Source: Artocarpus heterophyllus (Eukaryota > Streptophyta > Magnoliopsida > Rosales > Moraceae). Taken from it: DNA of 64,000 nucleotides. Of the stretch, positions 58,547 to 64,000 are shown piece after piece (positions within the stretch are counted from its first letter, which is position 1; each line of letters begins with the position of its first letter). The stretch lies in the NCBI GenBank assembly GCA_025403435.1, contig JAJQZP010000460.1, forward strand, positions 102,193 through 166,192. Direction: 5' to 3'. Under the pieces are notes generated by a model. That model had not been told where the DNA came from, ran no database searches, and saw only the letters and a program-made list of their open reading frames with translations. A program made the translations under genes and the position numbers.

Positions 58547-58630
58547 GGGAGTGAGTCTCTTTATTATTTAGAATAGTTGAGAAATCTAGAGTGAGACTCT
58601 GTCAGCAAGACTCTGCAACTCCCCGAAAGG

Positions 58631-60784
58631 TGTAACGCTCTGAAATTTATTTAATGTTAATGTAATATAAATGATGAATTAGTATGCCATAATTAATGTT
58701 TTAACATTAATTAGATTATTTGGTTGGATCTTGAAATTTTAGTGGTTTTGTTAATTTGATGAATTCAAATTATTTCATATTGTTTTAAAATAATGTTTTG
58801 AGTTTTAAAACACAACAATTTGTAAAATGTTAAAAATATTTCGTTTTACAAAACCGTGGACAGCACATGGTTTTCGCACAGTAAAATCGCCCACCGTTTT
58901 CCTCTATTTATTCTCTCTCTTCCTCCTCTCTCCACACTCTCTCCCGTGGCTCTCTTCTCTCTCTCTCTCTCGGTCTCTCGTTCTCTCTCTATCTCTCTCA
59001 AAAAATTTTGAAACCAAATTTGAATCCAAGCTTCGGGTTAGCAAGGAGGAAGCTCAGGAACGTGATTTGGCAACCGAGAATGCGGATTGAAGCTTCGATT
59101 CGAGGTTAGTTTTGAAATTTCTAAACTTTTTCCAAAATTTTCAATTTTGTGCATTTTTGAAATCTAGGTTTGTTTAAGCCTAAAAAACCTTAGATTTGAG
59201 TTAAATGAACTTAGAACAACTAGAATCTAAGCTTAGATTGAAGAAAAATGGATTGGATTCAAGATTTTTCATTTTTCTCCCTATTTTCTCATTTTCAGAT
59301 TTTTGAGATTTTTGAGTTTAAATCTTGTTGAAATGAGTCCAAATGTGTTCTAGTATGTTTTCCTATCAACTATGATTGTTTTCTATGCCTGGGATTTGAG
59401 AAAAACAAGTTAGAATCAAGATTTGTGTTTTGGGGATCGAGAAACCCGTGGCTGGATTTCTAGGTTTTCCCAGTTCGGCAGGCCGGATCACGTGTTCGGC
59501 AGGCCATATAAGGGATCGGAAGGCCGGTGTTCTTTCGTCCGACAGGCCGAACCTGGGGAAATGACCGGCCGACCGGACCTGGCTTCCGGCGGGCCAAACT
59601 GTGCAGTTCGGTCGGCCGAAGCAGGGAGTCCGGCAGGCCGACCGAGCCATGAAAAATTTTGTGATTTTCACCCGTTTTCACTGTTTTGAACCCCGATTTA
59701 AATTCCAACCTTATAGAATGATTTTAAAGGTACAAATGGCACACTAGGACATCATGAAATGATTTAGTAACATAGAATGTCTTAAACTAGATATTGATCG
59801 ACTTAGCTGGTATCTAGGATCGTTTGTAGTTCTACGGAGCTAACGTATAGCGGACCGGGATTACGGTGTAGGGCACCAGCACGAGTATTGAGGTAGGACT
59901 TCTACCCCATTTCTTTGGTAGCCTGGTTTTGAAATGATTTGGCTTTGAAAAGGATTTCTATTAAAATGTTTGCAACGGTTGTTTGAAAAAAATGAATTTA
60001 TCGGTTATATTTTAATATACCGTAAACTGAAATAAACTTCATAAGGAATGTAAATGACAACACTCGGTAATTGGGTTTGAATGATAATGATATTAAATAT
60101 ATAGGCATGATGCCATATCAGAGATCGGGTCGTGTAGCGATCGACCTTAGGGGCAGGTCCCGAAACCCAGCTGGGCCACTACGGTGGTGATATTATTATG
60201 GTTTGCCTAGGAAAAAGAAAATGATATTTCTGGTTATCCAAGTAAACTGTTCTTGGTAAGAATGGTTTTACTTAAAATTGTTTATTTATTTATCTATTTA
60301 TTTATTCAAGGTTTCTTTTAAATAACTCATGAATAATGACCTGTTTCTTTAAATTAAATTATTTATAAAACGTAGTCCTACTGAGCCTTTCGCTCATGTT
60401 TTATTTGTTTTAAATTTCCCCCCTCTAGGTGGTTTTTCCTTTAGGTTTGGAGAGGATTCTTCAGACCGAACTCAGGAGCAATAAAAGAATTAATTTATCT
60501 TTTGTATCATTTAATCAAGGCATGTAAGACTTTAACTTTATTTGTACCTGGACTGTGATTGTATTTATGATATTGTCAGTACCATGTGTGTGCACAAGTT
60601 GTGGGTCTGTGGGACCCATACTCGCTATGTTATTCATTTATATAATTTTTTCATGAATGGTTTTCTTTAAATTTTTATATTTTATATTTAATTTAACCCC
60701 TTAAACTCTGGATTTTTAATTAAATTATCCTTTAATTAATTTAAATAATCTGCCACATCACCTCCCGTACTCTGAGGCATGACA
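58631..60784 (+). mobile_element. 5' LTR of Gypsy-B (2154 bp)
   Basis: TGTAACGCTCTG to ...GAGGCATGACA, then TAATGGTATCAGAGC. Contains a CT-rich tract (58910-59000), a dyad array (59470-59645), the GATCGGGT...GGGGCAGGTCCCGAAA block (60123-60170) and the Gypsy LTR-end block TACTGAGCCTTTCGCTCATG. Frames at 59366-59708 are the dyad array read as protein, not genes. Confidence 0.88.
59470..59645. repeat. GC-rich dyad array, 8 copies, in the Gypsy-B LTR
   Basis: Units at 59476, 59497, 59517, 59540, 59566, 59587, 59609 and 59631: steps 21, 20, 23, 26, 21, 22, 22. Same dyad as in the Copia elements, here in a different order of retrotransposon. The shorter copy at 13768-14964 does not include this part. 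Confidence 0.82.
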
Positions 60785-60787
60785 TAA

Positions 60788-60801
60788 TGGTATCAGAGCT
60801 C
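60788..60801 (+). other. Primer-binding site, Gypsy-B
   Basis: TGGTATCAGAGCTC, matching initiator tRNA-Met, 3 bases after the LTR. Confidence 0.9.
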
Positions 60802-60889
60802 AAGGTTATGAACCTTGGGAATTGTGCACACATAGGTTTGACAATGAAATACCTCTGAAAGTCCAAATTTTGTTTTCAGAAGTGAGAGA

Positions 60890-62374
60890 ATGGCACCTAG
60901 ACGTCATTCGACAACTGACGCCAAGTTCGAAAATGATGAGAGCATGATGAGGTCTATGTTTGCGGCTTTCCGACAGATGGCAGCCAGGGCTAGACCGGGA
61001 GATTTTGATGTTGGTAGTCGGCATGCGTATTTTAAGGAATTTCGGCGGGCGTCTATTCTGACTTTTGATGGCAATGGGGATCCGCAGTTAGCAGAGTATT
61101 GGCTAGATTCAGTTTTGAAGCATCTGGATACCCTTGGTGTGCCCGAGGAGTATCGTGTTGAGTTTGCTGCGTATAAGCTCGAGGGTGGCGCTAACACTTG
61201 GTGGAAACAAGCTAAGCGTTTGGAGCGCGGTGGTGATATCAGTTGGGACAGATTCGAGGAGCTGTTCTATGATCGATATTTTCCGCAGGGGTATAGAGAT
61301 CAGAAGGCAGCTGAGTTCTATCGATTGCAGCAGGGTGATCTGTCAGTTCGGGAGTATGAGGCAAGGTTTAATGAATTGACTAGGTTTGCTCCATCAGCGG
61401 TGGCATCGGAGCGTGAAAAGTGTATTAAGTTTCAGGAAAGGCTCAAGGCTCCTATTCGGCGGCAGTTGGTTGCTCTACAGCTTAGGAGTTTTGGAGAGCT
61501 TGTGTCGTCGGTGATCTCCGTGGAGAATGATTATGTTTAGTATTGTGAGGATCGAGCCAAGGCTTCGGGAGGACCGCAGAGGAGTGGCAGGAAGAGCACT
61601 AGCAGTCGTCCAGCTCCGGGGAAGAATAAGCAAGGTGGCGCGACCAGTGGTAGCAGCAGTTCGTCTGGCAGCGGGCGCAGCAATCCCTACAGCTTCCATT
61701 GTCATTTCTGTCAGCAGCCTGGACACATCAAGAGGAATTGCCCGATCAGGAGTGCTCATCTTGGATCTCAGACCGGGGAGGATGCCAGTCATCAGTCCCA
61801 GCCTCAGACCCTACCTCTGCCTCAGCAGTACCCGCAGTTGTAGTATCCCCAATTTTCTCCTCAGCAATTCTCATATCCGGCGCGGGGGCAACAGCCGCAG
61901 CACTTTCAGTGCAGTGTCCCTCAGTATCGAGCTCCGAGTACAGGTAGTGTGCAGTCGTCTCCATCTCAGCAGCATCAGCTGAGTAATCCAAGACCCAGCA
62001 ATGTCTGTAGAGGGAAAGGAAAGGCGCCAGTGCAGGTTCATGCAATGGCATTTGGAGGGTCAAATTCTCATGTTGGTAACGCCCTTGTCGATGGTATGAT
62101 CTTGATTTCTAGATCTTTAGCTCGTGTTTTATTCGATACCGGTGCCTCTCATTCTCTCATTTTGAGTTCTTTTGTACATGCCTTGGGATTAGAGATAGAA
62201 GAGTTTAATGAACTCCTAGTTATAACTTCTCCCTTGGGGCGGGTGTGTGTAAATTGTATGTGTAAATCTTGTAAAATAAAGATTGGGGATGAGATTTTGA
62301 AAGGTGATTTGATTATACTCCCCATGAGCTCCTATGATGTGATTCTAGGGATGGACTGGTTGTCTAGGTATAAT
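60890..62374 (+). pseudogene. Gypsy-B gag-protease with two TAG stops, cut by LTR-D
   Basis: One frame from ATG 60890 (MAPRRHSTTDAKFEN) to 62374. It carries the plant retrotransposon Gag domain (YWLDSVLKHLDTLGVPEEYR; ANTWWKQAKR; WDRFEELFYDRYFP), a CCHC knuckle CHFCQQPGHIKRNC (about 61702-61743), a Gln/Pro-rich linker and the protease VLFDTGASHSLI (about 62128-62163) up to VILGMDWLSRYN. Stops are TAG at 61538 and TAG at 61841, each a single C-to-T change from the CAG (Gln) expected by context. The open Gag half could still make a shortened protein. RT and integrase would lie beyond LTR-D. Typical of chromovirus-type (Tekay/Del-like) Gypsy elements. Confidence 0.9.
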
Positions 62375-64000
62375 TGTAACACCCGAGATTTTTAGTGCAT
62401 TAAAAATGCATTAAATTAAAGATTATGTTAAGACAAAGTACAATTAAAGAAAAATACTGTATAATAAGATGGAAAATTATACAGTATTAGAGCAACGCAG
62501 TATAAGAATTGAATTGTGTGGACCACAATTTTATTTTATACTTTTTATAAAAGAAAAGAAAAGAAAAAAAAAGAAAAATCAGAAAATTTAAGCAAATTCG
62601 AGACTTTCTCTCTCCTCTTTCTCTCTCTAGATTTTCTCTCTCTCTCCTCAAATCTCGTTTGAGATTCCGGCGTTATTTTTCGACACCTCCCATACCAGTG
62701 GGAAGCTCTCGTTGAGCTGAGTCCAACGAGGTGTCGTGCCACCCAAATAGCCGCCGGAGGAGGGCCCACGCGCCGCCCAAAGTGGCGGCGAAACCCATTT
62801 TTTCCCGACGTCGTTTCTCGGCCGTCCGACCACCAATCGACGTGATTTTGGTGTCTATGGACTCAGTGTGAGGAGAGGAACAAGATGGTACCAATTTTCC
62901 AGCTCAATTTTGGCTGGAACAGCTTCGCCGGAGCTGCCCCGTCGCCGCCGTGGAGCCGCTGTCGGAGCCGTCGTGTCTGGTGGCGGTGTGGTACACCGCC
63001 GGTGCCAAAATGATCAGAGGGCGACGGCGAGCAAGACCCCTCGGTCAATTGCTCCGTTCCGCCGCCCCTCGCCGGAGAACGAAGGCACCCGCCACCGTCG
63101 ACGTGGGTGAGGTTGGGTTGGCCATTTTAGGCCGTTTTGTGCCAAATTGAAGGCGCAAACACGTTCAAAGGACCGAGAGGAAGCTTCCCAACACCTCAAT
63201 TTTGGGGAAACACCGCGAGAAGGCGGAGAACGGCATCTCCGTCGTGCACCGCCGTGGAGCTAGGTGGAGCCGCCGTTCCACGGGGTGTTGAGCTGCCCCA
63301 CCATAGGGGAAATACTCAGAGGAGGTCGGGGAACAATTCCCCCACCTCAATTTCACGGTATCTCCGCCGGAGATAGGAGATCGGAGCCGCCGGTTTTGGC
63401 CGTGAATTCCGTCTTCTATTTGCTATGTTAGAGGCCAAATTGGGTGAAATTGACCCCACCAATCGACTCAGGAGGGTCAAATTAGGGGGGGTAGGCTCGA
63501 GCTCAGCCCTCAACGGAGCCAACCGCCGCCGGTCAACGACCGGTCAACGGCGGTCAACGCCGGTCAACGCCCGGTCAAAGGGCAAAATGGGATTTTGTGA
63601 TCCGGACCTCCGATCGAAGATCCGAGACCGTCTCCCGACTCGTTTTGATGCTCTGAACGCAATGGTGACCTCCGTTCGAGCAAATTCCACTCCGATGAAA
63701 ATCATCCGGTACCGACTATACGCGGATCGAGGCGATTCAAGCAGCAATATCGGAGTCCAGAATGACATTTTCAAGAATGTATGATCTCCAGGAAGCATTC
63801 CTAGCCATTCATGGTCGCTCAAGGAGCACTGCAGAGGATGCTTCATATACTGTAAATGCAGTGAGATACAACTAGATCTGCTTAGCTTGGAGTTCAAGTA
63901 AGTAGGAATCTCGACTGCAGTATGAATTGTTTTAGATGCTTTCATAGAAATTTATGAAATGCATGATCAGTGATTGTTACACTGTTTTATGTAAGAATAG
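62375..64000. mobile_element. LTR-D, start of another LTR element inserted in Gypsy-B, cut by the window edge
   Basis: Begins TGTAACACCCGAG exactly where the Gypsy-B protease sequence stops. The first 150 bp have CAGTATTAG/CAGTATAAG motifs like LTR-A, but the following GC-rich kilobase (62680-63780) does not. Frames in that part are GC-driven and lack domains. Orientation is unknown because neither PBS nor polypurine tract is visible. Confidence 0.65.
63531..63579. promoter_or_regulatory. Five phased GGTCAA motifs (W-box complement) in LTR-D
   Basis: GGTCAA at 63531, 63542, 63552, 63562 and 63573, i.e. steps of 11, 10, 10 and 11 bp. On the minus strand each is TTGACC, the W-box recognised by WRKY factors. 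Function is inferred from motif and spacing only. Confidence 0.5.

Larger units (their letters stand above)
56683..58630 (+). mobile_element. Copia-1/2-family LTR, plus orientation, 3' end removed by Gypsy-B
   Basis: Starts TGTTAGATGTGTATGCTC (reverse complement of the Copia-1/2 LTR end), runs in order through the LTR and stops at 58630 where Gypsy-B's LTR begins. It has a TATATAAAA box at 58538-58546 and three dyad units. A 249-bp segment from GATACATTATGAT at 57538 is tandemly repeated from 57787. No internal region follows, so it is a fragment or a solo LTR split by the insertion. Confidence 0.85.

Noticed and set aside
59366..59708. Frames of 82-101 residues rich in Arg, Pro and Gly
   Set aside because: They read the dyad array as protein (repeating ACRT/GRP motifs); not a gene.
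62545..63945. Many GC-rich frames on both strands, up to 133 residues
   Set aside because: Inside LTR-D; high GC removes stops by chance, with frames open on both strands at once and no recognisable domain.

Overview
This is plant nuclear DNA, most likely from a eudicot: AT-rich, intron-containing, and dominated by nested LTR retrotransposons whose primer-binding sites match initiator tRNA-Met. I recognise one ordinary host gene, a two-exon ANTH-domain clathrin-assembly protein on the minus strand (27689-28991). I see no rRNA or tRNA genes, no CRISPR and no prokaryotic features. The species cannot be told from the sequence.

Layout. 1-6410: left-truncated Copia element on the minus strand ('Copia-1') with an open gag-pol frame, a long leader and its 5' LTR. 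It sits inside a second minus-strand Copia ('Copia-3', 6411-9901), which sits inside a Gypsy-type LTR ('LTR-A', 9902-13767), which itself splits an LTR of another Gypsy family ('LTR-B', 13768-14964). 14965-20424: a non-coding stretch, a small AT-rich hairpin element and a decayed Mutator-like transposase. 20425-26978: a complete but dead plus-strand Copia ('Copia-4'). 27000-30476: the ANTH gene and flanks. 30477-31809: a TIR element with GC-rich cargo. 31953-51016: a dead plus-strand Copia ('Copia-5') holding a complete minus-strand Copia ('Copia-2', 35094-44751, same family as Copia-1) and a solo LTR-A (45390-48310). 52266-53326: a relative of the TIR element. 56683-58630: a Copia-1/2-family LTR cut by a plus-strand Gypsy ('Gypsy-B', from 58631), which is cut at 62374/62375 by a further LTR ('LTR-D') that runs off the right edge.

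The least ordinary signal is not a gene. A GC-rich dyad motif of about 16 bp (consensus GWTCGGC-MK-GCCGAWC) is repeated roughly 49 times in eight clusters, mostly at 20-23 bp steps. The clusters lie in three different retrotransposon families (Copia-1/2, Copia-3, Gypsy-B) and interrupt otherwise AT-rich sequence. In the Copia LTRs the array lies upstream of a clear TATA box, about 110-120 bp away in all four Copia-1/2-family LTRs; a second array in opposite orientation lies in the Copia-1/2 leader. The same leader carries four small hairpins sharing a CC-TAGG-GG core, two of which show a compensatory pair change. Copia-5 has an unrelated palindrome array in its leader, and LTR-D has five GGTCAA (W-box complement) motifs one helical turn apart. 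All functional readings of these arrays are inference.
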